Notes: a model not told the origin generated them from the sequence alone. A stretch of DNA of 62,467 bases from Flavobacterium sp. MK4S-17 (GCF_009848495.1 NZ_WWEP01000016.1:1-62467); one strand, 5' to 3'; shown: positions 51,051 through 60,206, counted from the first letter of the stretch. Numbers and translations: made by a program.

Positions 51051-51413
51051 TTATTCTGCAGTTTCAGCTTCCGCTTTTTTAGAAGTTTTCTTTTTTGCTC
51101 CCGGAGCAGTTATGCCCGAAATCTGGATTTGGGTTAAAGACTGGCGGTGGCCGTTTTTAACTTTGTATCCTTTTCTTCTTTTCTTTTTGAAAACAATTAC
51201 TTTGTCTCCTTTTAAGTGCTGCAGCACTTTGGCTTCTACAGAAGCACCATCTATAGCCGGGGCGCCAAGTGTAACGCTTCCGTTATCATCAAGTAATAGA
51301 ACTTTTGCAAATGTAACTGCATCTCCTTCTTTACCTTCTAAACGGTGAACGAATACCTTTTGGTCTTTGCTAACTTTAAATTGCTGCCCTGCTATCTCTA
51401 CGATTGCGTACAT
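51051..51413 (-). CDS. rplU: 50S ribosomal protein L21 (bL21)
   Basis: A 120-residue protein starting MYAIVEIAGQQFKVSKDQKVFVHRL, the L21 signature, continuing with VIVFKKKRRKGYKVKNGHRQSLTQIQI. The usual length is about 103; the extra residues are a Lys/Ala/Glu-rich tail (APGAKKKTSKKAEAETAE) of a kind often seen in Bacteroidota. It is the first gene of the rplU-rpmA operon and has a near-perfect promoter upstream. Confidence 0.99.
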   Translation of the reverse strand: MYAIVEIAGQQFKVSKDQKVFVHRLEGKEGDAVTFAKVLLLDDNGSVTLGAPAIDGASVEAKVLQHLKGDKVIVFKKKRRKGYKVKNGHRQSLTQIQISGITAPGAKKKTSKKAEAETAE

Positions 51414-51445
51414 AACAATATGGTTTATTAAAAATTTTGAGTTGG

Positions 51446-51476
51446 CAAATATACAACTAATTCTTTATCAGTCAAC
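51446..51476 (-). promoter_or_regulatory. Promoter of rplU-rpmA
   Basis: On the minus strand TTG (51473-51475), 19 bases, then TATATTTG (51446-51453). This is one of the best consensus promoters in the window. The rplU ATG is 33 bases further on. Confidence 0.75.
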
Positions 51477-51600
51477 AGTAAAAGATAAAAATATTGTTTT
51501 GTTTTGCGCTGATAACAAACGATTTAAAAAAATTTAGATTTTTTGTAACAAATTCCCGAAATTGCGTACTTATTATGAAAATTCTATAACTTTTAAATTT

Positions 51601-52926
51601 ATGAGAAAATCTTTAATGGCTTTGGGTTCACTTCTCATGCTAGGCGGTACGGCTTCGGCCCAGAAGGTAGCATTTGAAGAATATGATTTGAACAACGGGC
51701 TTCACGTTATCCTTCACCAGGACAAATCGGCCCCGGTAATCATTACTTCGGTAATGTATCACGTAGGTTCTAAAGACGAGAATCCTGAAAGGACAGGCTT
51801 TGCGCATTTTTTTGAACACCTGCTGTTTGAAGGTACAGAAAATATAAAGCGTGGTGAATGGTTTAAAATAGTTACTGCAAACGGCGGTAACAATAACGCC
51901 AATACTTCGGACGACAGGACGTATTACTATGAGGTTTTCCCTTCAAACAACCTTGAGCTTGCCATATGGATGGAGAGTGAAAGGCTTATGCACCCTGTAA
52001 TTAACCAGATTGGTGTTGATACGCAAAATGAGGTTGTAAAAGAGGAAAAAAGGCTTCGTGTAGATAATCAGCCTTACGGTAACCTTATTGCACAGGTTAA
52101 AAAGAACATGTTTAAAGTTCACCCTTACCGCTGGACTACAATAGGCTCTATGGAGCATCTTGATGCTGCAACCCTGGATGAGTTTAAAGCGTTCAACAAA
52201 AAATTCTACATTCCTAACAATGCTGTACTTGTAGTAGCAGGCGATATTGATATTCCGCAGGCTAAGCAGTGGATAGAAAAATATTTTTCACCTATACCTA
52301 AAGGTACTCCTGTTACAAGGAAAACTTTTGAGGAGGCACCTATTACACAGCCTATAAAAGCTACTTATGAAGATCCTAACATACAGTTGCCAATGGTTGT
52401 TTCTGCATACAGGACACCATCTATGAAAACTAAAGATGCAAGGGTTCTTGACATGATTTCTACAATACTTAGCGATGGTAAAAGCTCAAGGATGTACAAA
52501 AAAATTGTAGATGACAAGAAAATGGCTATGCAGATGGGAGCTTTTAACTACAGCCAGGAAGATTACGGCATGTATATAGTTTATGGCATACCTATGCCTG
52601 GGCATACTGCAGAAGAGCTAATTAAAGAAGCAGATGAGGAAATAGTGAAACTTCAAAAAGAGCTTATTTCTGAAAAAGAGTTCCAAAAGCTTAAAAATAT
52701 CTACGAAAACCAGTACGTTAACAGCAATGCAAGCGTAGAAGGTATTGCAAGCAACCTTGCAACTTACTACCTTTTATATGGCGATGTTAACCTTATAAAT
52801 ACAGAGATAGATATTTACCGTTCTATCACCAGGGAAGACATTAGGGAAGTGGCTAAAAAATACCTTAACCCTAACCAAAGGTTAATACTTGATTATGTAC
52901 CAGCTAAAGATAAAGCACAAAACTAA
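51601..52926 (+). CDS. M16-family zinc metallopeptidase (active subunit type)
   Basis: A 441-residue protein from the ATG at 51601. An ATG 13 codons earlier would ruin the signal peptide (MRKSLMALGSLLMLGGTASAQ). The inverted zinc motif HxxEH is present: His69-Phe-Phe-Glu72-His73 in GFAHFFEHLLFEG. Two M16 half-domains follow. It should degrade or process peptides in the periplasm. It is followed after 15 bases by a second M16 gene whose motif is degenerate, so the pair probably forms an active/inactive heterodimer, as seen for other two-subunit M16 enzymes. Confidence 0.95.
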   Translation: MRKSLMALGSLLMLGGTASAQKVAFEEYDLNNGLHVILHQDKSAPVIITSVMYHVGSKDENPERTGFAHFFEHLLFEGTENIKRGEWFKIVTANGGNNNANTSDDRTYYYEVFPSNNLELAIWMESERLMHPVINQIGVDTQNEVVKEEKRLRVDNQPYGNLIAQVKKNMFKVHPYRWTTIGSMEHLDAATLDEFKAFNKKFYIPNNAVLVVAGDIDIPQAKQWIEKYFSPIPKGTPVTRKTFEEAPITQPIKATYEDPNIQLPMVVSAYRTPSMKTKDARVLDMISTILSDGKSSRMYKKIVDDKKMAMQMGAFNYSQEDYGMYIVYGIPMPGHTAEELIKEADEEIVKLQKELISEKEFQKLKNIYENQYVNSNASVEGIASNLATYYLLYGDVNLINTEIDIYRSITREDIREVAKKYLNPNQRLILDYVPAKDKAQN

Positions 52927-52941
52927 GCACAAATTATCACC

Positions 52942-54984
52942 ATGAAAAAAGTAATATATTTATTGGCCGGTCTGTTTTTAACGGTTTCTACTATGCAGGC
53001 ACAGGAAAGGCCTATGCCCAAACCGGGGCCGGCACCAAAAGTTAATATAAAAAAGCCACAAACCTTTTCGCTTAAAAACGGCCTTAAGGTACTTGTGGTA
53101 GAAAATGATAAACTACCCCGCGTTTCTTATACGCTAACCCTTGATAACGCACCTTATGCTGAAGGCAATAAAAAAGGTGTATCAGACATGCTTAGCGCAT
53201 TAATGGGCAGCGGAACTAAAAACATGCCTAAAGATGCCTTTAACGAAGAGGTAGACTTTTTAGGCGCAAATATAAATTTTTGGGCTAGCGGTGCATCTGC
53301 AAACGGCTTATCTAAATATTCTGACAGGATATTGGAGTTAATGGCTGACGGTGCTTTAAACCCTGTATTTACCCAGGCGGAATTTGACAAGGAAAAGGCA
53401 AAAATGGTTGAAGCCCTTAAGTCGGAAGAAAAAAGTGTTCCTTCGGTAGCACAAAGGGTAACAAGCGTACTTGCTTATGGTAAAAACCATCCTGATGGCG
53501 AATATGTGTCTGAACAGACATTAAATAATGTTACACTTAACGATGTTAAGGAAAACTACAATACTTACTTTGTACCGGGCAAGGCTTACCTTGTGGTAGT
53601 GGGAGACGTTAAATTTAAAGATGTAGAGAAAAAGGTTAAAAAACTATTCGGTTCATGGAAGCCTGAAGTTGCGCCTAATGTTTCTTACAGCGACCCTAAA
53701 AATGTACAATATGCACAGATAAACTTTGTGGATATGCCAAATGCGGTACAGTCTGAAATTTCGGTTATCAACACTGTTAACCTTAAAATGACTGACAAGG
53801 ATTACTTTGCTGCATTATTAGCCAACCAGATTTTAGGCGGCGGGGGCGAAGGAAGGCTTTTCCTTAACCTTCGTGAAGCTCATGGCTGGACATATGGTGC
53901 TTATTCTTCTGTAGGCGCGGGTAAATATGTAAATGATTTCTCTGCTTCAACTTCTGTAAGGAATGCAGTAACTGACAGTGCTATTGTTGAAATATTTAAC
54001 GAGCTTAAAAAAATAAGGACAGACCTTGTTTCTGAAGAAGAACTTAAAAATGCAAAAGCTAAATACATTGGCAACTTTGTAATGCAGATGGAAAAACCTG
54101 CAACTATTGCACGTTATGCTTTGCTTACAGAAACACAAAATCTGCCTGCGGATTTTTATGAAAACTATATTAAAAACATCAACGCAGTAACTCCACAGGA
54201 TATTAAGGAAGCTGCTAATAAATATTTCCTTGCCAACAATGCAAGGGTAGTAGTTGTTGGTAAGGCCTCTGATGTTTTGGCAGGGCTTGAAAGCACAAAA
54301 ATACCTGTATTTTATTTTGATAAATATGGTAACCCTACAGAAAAACCACAGGCTAACAAAGCTGTTCCTGCCGGTGTAACTGTTAAATCGGTTCTAGATA
54401 ACTATATCAACGCCATTGGTGGTGAAAAAGCGTTAAGCGCTGTAAAATCACTTTCAGTTACTACTTCAGGAAGTATTCAGGGTATGACGCTTGAACTGAA
54501 CAGGAAAGTAACTAATGACAACAAGCTTGCTGAAACTATGAGCGTTATGGGGCAGCAGATAAAAAGGGTATTTAACGGTACTTCAGGCTATCAGACTGCA
54601 CAAGGGCAGAAGATGGATCTTGAAGCTGATGAAGTTGCTGAAATTAAAACCTATGGCTATCCGTTCCCGGAATTAAAATTAAGGAATGACTCAAACCTTA
54701 AAATTACGGGTATAGAAAACATGAATGGCAGTGATGCTTACGCAATTACTGATGGTGAAAAAACAATGTATTACGATGTTAAGTCTGGACTTAAAGTTGC
54801 ATCTTCTGAAACAGTTGAAGGGCCTGCCGGACAAATGACTATGGTAACACCATACAGTGATTACCGTGAGGTTAAAGGTGTTAAAATACCTTACAAATCA
54901 TCTATCAATATTGGTATGGAGGTAGAGCTTAATGTTACTGATGTAAAAGTTAACGAAGGAGTATCTGCTGCAGATTTCCAGTAA
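52942..54984 (+). CDS. M16-family protein lacking the zinc motif, with C-terminal extension
   Basis: A 680-residue secreted protein (MKKVIYLLAGLFLTVSTMQAQ). The first 440 or so residues show the M16 fold (FSLKNGLKVLVVENDKLPRVSYTL, then LGGGGEGRLFLNLREAHGWTYGAYSSVGAG with the conserved R...Y substrate-binding loop). Where HxxEH should be it reads MLSALMGSGTKNMPKDAF, so zinc and catalysis are lost. The last 200 residues (NAIGGEKALSAVKSLSVTTSGSIQGM and onward) are an added beta-rich domain like those of LolA-type or outer-membrane lipoprotein-sorting proteins. It partners the active M16 gene directly upstream. Confidence 0.93.
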   Translation: MKKVIYLLAGLFLTVSTMQAQERPMPKPGPAPKVNIKKPQTFSLKNGLKVLVVENDKLPRVSYTLTLDNAPYAEGNKKGVSDMLSALMGSGTKNMPKDAFNEEVDFLGANINFWASGASANGLSKYSDRILELMADGALNPVFTQAEFDKEKAKMVEALKSEEKSVPSVAQRVTSVLAYGKNHPDGEYVSEQTLNNVTLNDVKENYNTYFVPGKAYLVVVGDVKFKDVEKKVKKLFGSWKPEVAPNVSYSDPKNVQYAQINFVDMPNAVQSEISVINTVNLKMTDKDYFAALLANQILGGGGEGRLFLNLREAHGWTYGAYSSVGAGKYVNDFSASTSVRNAVTDSAIVEIFNELKKIRTDLVSEEELKNAKAKYIGNFVMQMEKPATIARYALLTETQNLPADFYENYIKNINAVTPQDIKEAANKYFLANNARVVVVGKASDVLAGLESTKIPVFYFDKYGNPTEKPQANKAVPAGVTVKSVLDNYINAIGGEKALSAVKSLSVTTSGSIQGMTLELNRKVTNDNKLAETMSVMGQQIKRVFNGTSGYQTAQGQKMDLEADEVAEIKTYGYPFPELKLRNDSNLKITGIENMNGSDAYAITDGEKTMYYDVKSGLKVASSETVEGPAGQMTMVTPYSDYREVKGVKIPYKSSINIGMEVELNVTDVKVNEGVSAADFQ

Positions 54985-55000
54985 GAGATAACTATAAAAG

Positions 55001-55029
55001 AAAAAAGGCTGCCATTGGCAGCCTTTTTT
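55001..55029. terminator. Bidirectional terminator after the M16 pair
   Basis: AAAAAAGGCTGCC and GGCAGCCTTTTTT form a 13-base-pair stem around ATT. The convergent DMT transporter gene ends 18 bases further on. Confidence 0.92.
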
Positions 55030-55046
55030 ATTACAATATATTGCCG

Positions 55047-55913
55047 CTACTTTCTGGCTGAAAAATATACCCCTGCAAGTATTGTGGCAGCACCAATAAT
55101 TTGTGTTGCGCTTAAATGCTCATTATCCATCAGTCCCCACCCAAAAGCAACTACAGGTATTAAATAGGTAACTGAGGAAGCAAATATAGGTGATGATATA
55201 TGGATAAGGCGGAAAAAAATAATATTGGCTACACCTGTGCCTATTACCCCAAGTATTGCTATGTAAAGCATGGAATTTTGCGTTTGTGCCGAACCGGCTA
55301 CATCACTAAATCCTGAAAAGAATAATACAGCCAGTGCCGGTAGCAGCATAACAGCAAAATTTCCTGCACTTATGCTGAGCGGGGAAAGGTCTGAAAGGTG
55401 TTTTTTTACAAGATTTATATTAATGGCATAGCTTACAGCCGCGGCAACAACCAGCAGGGTATAGTAATAATTTTGGCCAGGGTTGTTCATTGCGCCATTA
55501 TAGATTAGTAAAATACAGCCTGCAAGCCCTATAAGTACGCCCAAAAGCTGCCTTCGCTGAAACTGTAGTTCAAACACAAGCGCGCCTATTAAAAGTGTAT
55601 TAAGAGGTGTAAGCGAATTTAAAATGGCACTGACAGAGCTGTGTATTTCAGTTTGCGCAAATGAAAAGAGATAAACAGGCATAAATGTGCCAAACAATGC
55701 AGTAACAGCAATATACTTCCATTTGGCGTGCGGTATTCGGGCAAGATTTTTAAACCCTATTATAAAAAGGAACAAGGCGCAGAAAATAATGCGCAGTGAG
55801 CCAAGCTGAAATGGTGTTAAACCAACAAGCCCCCTTTTAATAAGTATAAAGGAACTGCCCCATATTAATGATAAGGCTGCCAGTAAATACCATTTTTGCG
55901 GATTGTTCTGCAT
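55047..55913 (-). CDS. DMT-superfamily (EamA) transporter
   Basis: A 288-residue protein with ten predicted membrane helices in two EamA repeats. The first opens LIWGSSFILIKRGLVGLTPFQLGSLRI, the second YYYTLLVVAAAVSYAININLVKK. The GLMDNEHLSATQIIGAATILAGVYFS end is typical. Family members export amino acids or metabolites; the substrate here is not predictable. It stands alone, convergent with the M16 genes and divergent from the HMA lipoprotein gene. Confidence 0.92.
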   Translation of the reverse strand: MQNNPQKWYLLAALSLIWGSSFILIKRGLVGLTPFQLGSLRIIFCALFLFIIGFKNLARIPHAKWKYIAVTALFGTFMPVYLFSFAQTEIHSSVSAILNSLTPLNTLLIGALVFELQFQRRQLLGVLIGLAGCILLIYNGAMNNPGQNYYYTLLVVAAAVSYAININLVKKHLSDLSPLSISAGNFAVMLLPALAVLFFSGFSDVAGSAQTQNSMLYIAILGVIGTGVANIIFFRLIHISSPIFASSVTYLIPVVAFGWGLMDNEHLSATQIIGAATILAGVYFSARK

Positions 55914-56016
55914 GGTGTGTTTTTTGGTTCAAAAATCCAATAATAAAATAATATAACAAACGTTTTTTTATAAATTTGTAATCAATTATCTGTAAACATA
56001 ATAACTCCATTTTACA

Positions 56017-56595
56017 ATGAACATAATAAAGAAACTTTCATTTTTTGCACTGGCATGCCTTTTACTTACAGGCTGTAAAGACAATTCTAAAGACGGTACT
56101 ATAGAGGAAACAGAAAACGGTACTGTAACTGACAGCACCATGGTTAAGGAAACGGCTGCTAACCTTGAAACAACATCTTTTAAAATAGATGGCATGACCT
56201 GCCCTATGGGATGTGCCGCCACTATTGAAAAGAAGCTTGCCGGCCTTGATGGCGTTCAGGAGGCAAAAGTAGATTTTGATACCAAAACAGCTACTATTTC
56301 TTTTGATGCAGGAAGGCAGACGCCTGAAACTCTTGTAGAAACTGTAGAGAAAATAGCAGATGGTGCCTACAAGGTACATGACGTTAAATCATCAGGAGAT
56401 AAGGCTTATTATAAGGTTGACCAAGAAAAAGAAAAAAAAGGCAAAACTTCCAAAGAGGAAAAAGATAATAAAACATCAAAAAGCTCAAAAGGTTCCTGTT
56501 GTGCCGATAAAGCCAAAGCAGGCAAAAAAGGTGGATGCTGCGCGGGTGAAGGTAAAAAATCATGCTCATCTGAAAGCAAAGGAGGGAAAATATAA
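56017..56595 (+). CDS. HMA-domain lipoprotein with Cys-rich tail
   Basis: A 192-residue lipoprotein (MNIIKKLSFFALACLLLTGC, lipobox Cys20) with a KDNSKDG export-type sequence after the Cys. Residues 52-125 are an HMA domain: FKIDGMTCPMGCAATIEKKLAGLDGVQEAKVDFDTKTATISF. The metal loop is Cys62-x3-Cys66 instead of the canonical CxxC, a variant common in Bacteroidota. A low-complexity Lys/Ser tail ends with cysteine pairs (SCCADK, GCCAGE, SCSSES). It likely binds copper or a related metal in the periplasm or at the surface. It is a single gene with a terminator after it. Confidence 0.9.
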   Translation: MNIIKKLSFFALACLLLTGCKDNSKDGTIEETENGTVTDSTMVKETAANLETTSFKIDGMTCPMGCAATIEKKLAGLDGVQEAKVDFDTKTATISFDAGRQTPETLVETVEKIADGAYKVHDVKSSGDKAYYKVDQEKEKKGKTSKEEKDNKTSKSSKGSCCADKAKAGKKGGCCAGEGKKSCSSESKGGKI

Positions 56596-56612
56596 ATCCC
56601 TTATCATACATA

Positions 56613-56650
56613 AAACAAAAAGCAGCCCTTATAAAGGCTGCTTTTTGTTT
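56613..56650. terminator. Bidirectional terminator after the HMA lipoprotein gene
   Basis: AAACAAAAAGCAGCC (56613-56627) pairs perfectly with GGCTGCTTTTTGTTT (56636-56650). The gldD gene on the other strand ends just beyond it. Confidence 0.92.
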
Positions 56651-56664
56651 TCATACTAGTATGT

Positions 56665-57237
56665 TTATTTCCACCTTATGGTTTCCATAATATTTTGTAT
56701 ATCATCTTTTATATAGCTTGCTGCGGGCAAAATGGAATCAAAATTAGGCTTGGCGTAAAAATACATGGAGCCTGATAAAAAATGTTTTGTACTGTCGGTA
56801 ACATAAAACTGTGCATTAGTTGCAGCATCACCACCCACCTGGTAAAACATTCCATATACTTTTTTATCCGGATTAATAAAGGGCTGTTCCTTTATTTCAC
56901 TGGCTTTTATAACATGTTTATAAGTAAGTTTCTGGGCATCGCGCAGTAAACGTTCAATATTGTTATCCACATTATTATAGCTAAGGTAAATAGTAGCCTT
57001 CATTTTAGGATACTGTATAACCAAATCACAATTATCTTTTTCACTCACTTTTGCCAGGGAGTTGTAAGCAAAGGAAAAGGGGCAGTCTTTGTTATACAGT
57101 ACATACTTGCCTAAAGGATAGTCCAGCCTTAGGTAGCCTTTAGGCTTTGGCACAGTTTCATCGCCGCATCCTGCTGCTGCAAAAGCAAAAGCAAAAGCTG
57201 CTGCAATGCCTGTAAGTCTTTTTACTATTATCGTCAT
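56665..57237 (-). CDS. gldD: Gliding motility lipoprotein GldD
   Basis: A 190-residue lipoprotein (lipobox AAAGC, Cys24) of the GldD family, needed for gliding and T9SS-dependent secretion in Flavobacterium johnsoniae. The sequence shows KPKGYLRLDYPLGKYVLYNKDCPFSFAYNSLAKV and the C-terminal GSMYFYAKPNFDSILPAASYIKDDIQNIMETIRWK that I recall from the family. Its start codon lies directly against the gldE stop (no gap), as in F. johnsoniae, where gldE and gldD are adjacent. The molecular role is not known. The organism may glide, but the rest of the gld/spr genes are outside this window. Confidence 0.95.
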   Translation of the reverse strand: MTIIVKRLTGIAAAFAFAFAAAGCGDETVPKPKGYLRLDYPLGKYVLYNKDCPFSFAYNSLAKVSEKDNCDLVIQYPKMKATIYLSYNNVDNNIERLLRDAQKLTYKHVIKASEIKEQPFINPDKKVYGMFYQVGGDAATNAQFYVTDSTKHFLSGSMYFYAKPNFDSILPAASYIKDDIQNIMETIRWK

Positions 57238-58521
57238 TTATACCAGTGTAACCTTAATTTGTTTTATACGCCTTTTATCAACTGATTCGACGGTAAAGAT
57301 ATTGTCTTTGAAGTTAATTTTTTGTCCCTTTTTAGGAAAATTACCCGATATTTCCAGTAGGAAGCCAGCCAGTGTTTCTGCTTCACCCTTTGCATTTTCA
57401 AAATCTTCCTCCTCAATATCTGTTATCCTGTAAAAATCCTTCAGGCTTATTTTTCCGTCAAAAAGGTAGGTGCTGTCATCAATTTTTGAAAATATTATAT
57501 CTTCATCATCAAACTCATCGCTTATATCGCCTACAATTTCCTCCAGTATGTCTTCCAGCGATATAATGCCCGATGTGCCGCCATACTCATCCACAACAAT
57601 AGCAAGGTGGTTTTTCATCGACTGAAATTCTTTAAGCAAATTATCCAGCTTTTTATTTTCAGGTACAAAAAAAGGTTCCCTTAGTAAGCTTTGCCATTCA
57701 AAATCTTCTTTATCAATATGCGGTATCAGGTCTTTTATAAACAAAACACCTTCTACCTGGTCTATATTATCCCTATATACAGGTATGCGTGAAAAGCCTT
57801 TCTCTACAATCTGTGGGAATATCTCTTTAAAGGTTGCTTCAATATCAAGTGCAAAAATATCAATGCGGGGGCTCATCACCTGTCTTGCATCTGTATTGCC
57901 AAAACTCACAATGCCCTCAAGTATTTTTTGTTCTTCCATTGTGGCATCGCCATAATCTGTAAGTTCCAGTGCCTGCGATAGCTGGTCAACCGAAAAACTG
58001 CTTTTCTGGACATTAAACTTTTTATGGAGTGCCAGTATTATTTCGCGCATTGGTATGCTTAAAGGTGAAAGCAGCTTATTGAGTATATAGAGCGGATAGG
58101 CAATTTTTTTGGAAAACCTTTTTTTATTCCGGTTGGCATATACTTTAGGCACAACTTCGCCAAACAGCAATATTGCAAAAGTTATGATAAGCACTTCGAG
58201 CCCGAATTTTAAATAGGAGGAAACCCCCGGGAAAAAATTATAGCTCAACCGGAAGAATAGTATTATAATGGCAATGTTTATAAAAGTATTGGTGATAACA
58301 ATGGTTGCCAGTAATTTTTTTGGCTTATCCAGCATGGATGTTATAAGCTTTCCTTTTTTGGGAGCCTCATTATTAATCTCATCCACATCTTCCGGATTAA
58401 GCGAAAAAACGGCAACCTCGGTACCCGATATAAAAGCAGAACATAACAGCAGGATGATAATTCCGGTAAAACCTATAATAAGGTTATAATCTGGTATAAA
58501 ACTCGAGGGGTCGGGGTCCAA
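57238..58521 (-). CDS. gldE: Gliding motility-associated protein GldE, CNNM/CorC-type (TTG start)
   Basis: A 427-residue protein with an N-terminal DUF21 membrane domain (about four helices, residues 13-140), two CBS domains in the middle (RQVMSPRIDIFALDIEATFKEI and AIVVDEYGGTSGIISLEDILEEIVG), and a C-terminal CorC/HlyC domain (STYLFDGKISLKDFYRI...AETLAGFLLEISG). This is the GldE architecture, close to magnesium/cobalt-efflux family proteins. The start is a TTG at 58521: an in-frame stop lies just upstream and no ATG precedes the conserved MDPDPSS start. The gene joins ssb and gldD in one operon. Confidence 0.95.
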   Translation of the reverse strand: MDPDPSSFIPDYNLIIGFTGIIILLLCSAFISGTEVAVFSLNPEDVDEINNEAPKKGKLITSMLDKPKKLLATIVITNTFINIAIIILFFRLSYNFFPGVSSYLKFGLEVLIITFAILLFGEVVPKVYANRNKKRFSKKIAYPLYILNKLLSPLSIPMREIILALHKKFNVQKSSFSVDQLSQALELTDYGDATMEEQKILEGIVSFGNTDARQVMSPRIDIFALDIEATFKEIFPQIVEKGFSRIPVYRDNIDQVEGVLFIKDLIPHIDKEDFEWQSLLREPFFVPENKKLDNLLKEFQSMKNHLAIVVDEYGGTSGIISLEDILEEIVGDISDEFDDEDIIFSKIDDSTYLFDGKISLKDFYRITDIEEEDFENAKGEAETLAGFLLEISGNFPKKGQKINFKDNIFTVESVDKRRIKQIKVTLV

Positions 58522-58544
58522 AGCTTTTGGTATTAGTTAAACAA

Positions 58545-59027
58545 TCAAAATGGCAGGTCGTCATCTTCTGTTGACGGCACATTTTGCATATCATAATTAT
58601 TTTGCCTTGCAGGCTCACTCGCTGTATTATTATAGCCCTGCCTGTTGGCAGCAGTATTAGGTGTTGCGCCGGCGGCGTTATCCATTTCTTTTTTAGTGGT
58701 TAAAAAAGTAAATTCAGTAACCTGTATTTCTGTAGTATATTTGGTAGTGCCGTCTTCAGCCTGCCACTGGCGCGACTTAATACGTCCTTCTACATAAATT
58801 TTGTCCCCTTTGCTTAGGTACTTTTCACATATTTCGGCAGCTTTGTTCCTAACAACAAGGTTGTGCCATTCGGTTGAGGTTATTTTTTCATTGGTTTGCT
58901 TATTGATGTAAACCTCATTGGTAGCCAATGGAAACCGCCCGATGCAATTGCCTCCTTCAAAGTAGTGCATTTTTACATCGTCGCCCAAATGCCCTATAAG
59001 CATTACTTTATTTAACGTTCCGTTCAT
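58545..59027 (-). CDS. ssb: Single-stranded DNA-binding protein
   Basis: A 160-residue OB-fold protein starting MNGTLNKVMLIGHLGDDVKMHYF, followed by GRFPLATNEVYINK and STEWHNLVVRNKAAEICEKYLSKGDKIYVEGRI, the standard SSB blocks. A Gln/Asn-rich linker leads to the acidic tip DDDLPF, which recruits DNA-repair and replication proteins. It lies between mutY and gldE, with 46 bases to mutY upstream and 23 bases to gldE downstream. This gene order is the flavobacterial mutY-ssb-gldE-gldD cluster. Confidence 0.98.
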   Translation of the reverse strand: MNGTLNKVMLIGHLGDDVKMHYFEGGNCIGRFPLATNEVYINKQTNEKITSTEWHNLVVRNKAAEICEKYLSKGDKIYVEGRIKSRQWQAEDGTTKYTTEIQVTEFTFLTTKKEMDNAAGATPNTAANRQGYNNTASEPARQNNYDMQNVPSTEDDDLPF

Positions 59028-59073
59028 GGCTTTTGTTTAATTTGTGTTTACTCAAAAATAAGAAAATTAATAA

Positions 59074-60114
59074 TCACTCCCAATTCTGTTCAATAAAATT
59101 ATAAAGTACTATAGGGAACGGGTATGCCTTTATAGTTTCAATATCCATAGCTTCCGGTAAAACAGTATCGACAGTTATTTCCCAAAACCTTATATTGAGG
59201 TGCTGATGCGATAATTTATGTATCATTGGCCCGGTAGTCACAAGCCTTATACTTACAGGTCTAATATGCGGGGGTAAAAAATCCTGTATCAGCTTGATGG
59301 TTTCAGCTATGGTAGTTTCGGCCTCGGTTTCAAGCAGCGGGAACTCATAAAGGTTATGCCATATACCTTTGCCTGTGCGTTTTTGTATAATGCTGTTGTT
59401 ATTTTTGTCCTTTATTATAAGATAATTAAAATACCGTGAGGTTACTTTTGTTTTTTTTAGCTTAACCGGCAGCATATTTACTTTGCCGGTTTGGTAGGCA
59501 ACACACCCGGCATTAAGTACACAGGAAGCACAATCAGGATTTTTAGGGATGCATTGCAAAGCTCCAAATTCCATCATTGCCTGGTTAAAATCCGATGCAC
59601 TTCCGGGTGGCATTTGAGAAGCTGCAAGTGCTGTAAACTGCTTTTTTGCACTGCCTGAAGAAATATCGGTTTCTATGCCAAAGTAGCGCGAAAGCACCCT
59701 GTAAACATTACCGTCAACCACAGGCACGGCTTCACCGTAACATATTGACGCTATGGCGGCCGCTGTATATTCGCCTACTCCTTTAAGCTTTAATAGCCCG
59801 TTATAATTTTCAGGGAATACCCCGTTATGGCTAAAAGCAACATATTTTGCAGTTTCGTGCAGGTTTCGAGCACGCGAATAGTATCCCAGTCCCTGCCATA
59901 ATTTCAGCACCTGCTCTTGGGGAGCTTCAGCAAGATGCTGTACTGTGGGGAAAGCTTCAGTAAACTTTAAAAAATAAGGCAGTCCCTGTGCCACACGTGT
60001 TTGCTGCAACATGATTTCCGACAGCCATATATGGTACGGCTGCGTTGTTTTGCGCCAGGGCAAATCACGCTTATTTTGTAAATACCATTGTATTAATTGT
60101 TTAGAAAAATTCAT
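59074..60114 (-). CDS. mutY: A/G-specific adenine DNA glycosylase
   Basis: A 346-residue enzyme that removes adenine mispaired with 8-oxoguanine. The HhH-GPD fold has SEIMLQQTR with the catalytic Glu33, LKGVGEYTAAAIAS (hairpin, residues 110-123), and PVVDGNVYRV with Asp134. The [4Fe-4S] cluster is C-x6-C-x2-C-x5-C (Cys188, 195, 198, 204). The C-terminal Nudix-like domain (residues about 225-346) recognises 8-oxoG. It is divergent from the HU gene and the first gene of the mutY-ssb-gldE-gldD unit. Confidence 0.97.
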   Translation of the reverse strand: MNFSKQLIQWYLQNKRDLPWRKTTQPYHIWLSEIMLQQTRVAQGLPYFLKFTEAFPTVQHLAEAPQEQVLKLWQGLGYYSRARNLHETAKYVAFSHNGVFPENYNGLLKLKGVGEYTAAAIASICYGEAVPVVDGNVYRVLSRYFGIETDISSGSAKKQFTALAASQMPPGSASDFNQAMMEFGALQCIPKNPDCASCVLNAGCVAYQTGKVNMLPVKLKKTKVTSRYFNYLIIKDKNNNSIIQKRTGKGIWHNLYEFPLLETEAETTIAETIKLIQDFLPPHIRPVSIRLVTTGPMIHKLSHQHLNIRFWEITVDTVLPEAMDIETIKAYPFPIVLYNFIEQNWE

Positions 60115-60173
60115 TATTTAAAAGGAGTTCGGCAAAAGTAAAAGTTTATGTTATTAAATTTTAATGTCTTAAC

Positions 60174-60206
60174 CTTGAATTATTGTTTTTTTAATTCTTA
60201 TATTTG
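60174..60206 (+). promoter_or_regulatory. Promoter of the HU gene
   Basis: CTTG at 60174-60177 and TATATTTG at 60199-60206 with 21 bases between match the Bacteroidota elements. The HU ATG is 43 bases downstream. Confidence 0.6.

Noticed and set aside
52942..54984. Frameshift or damage as the cause of the missing HxxEH in the second M16 gene
   Set aside because: The frame is intact through 680 residues and keeps other M16 features; inactive partners are normal in two-subunit M16 enzymes.
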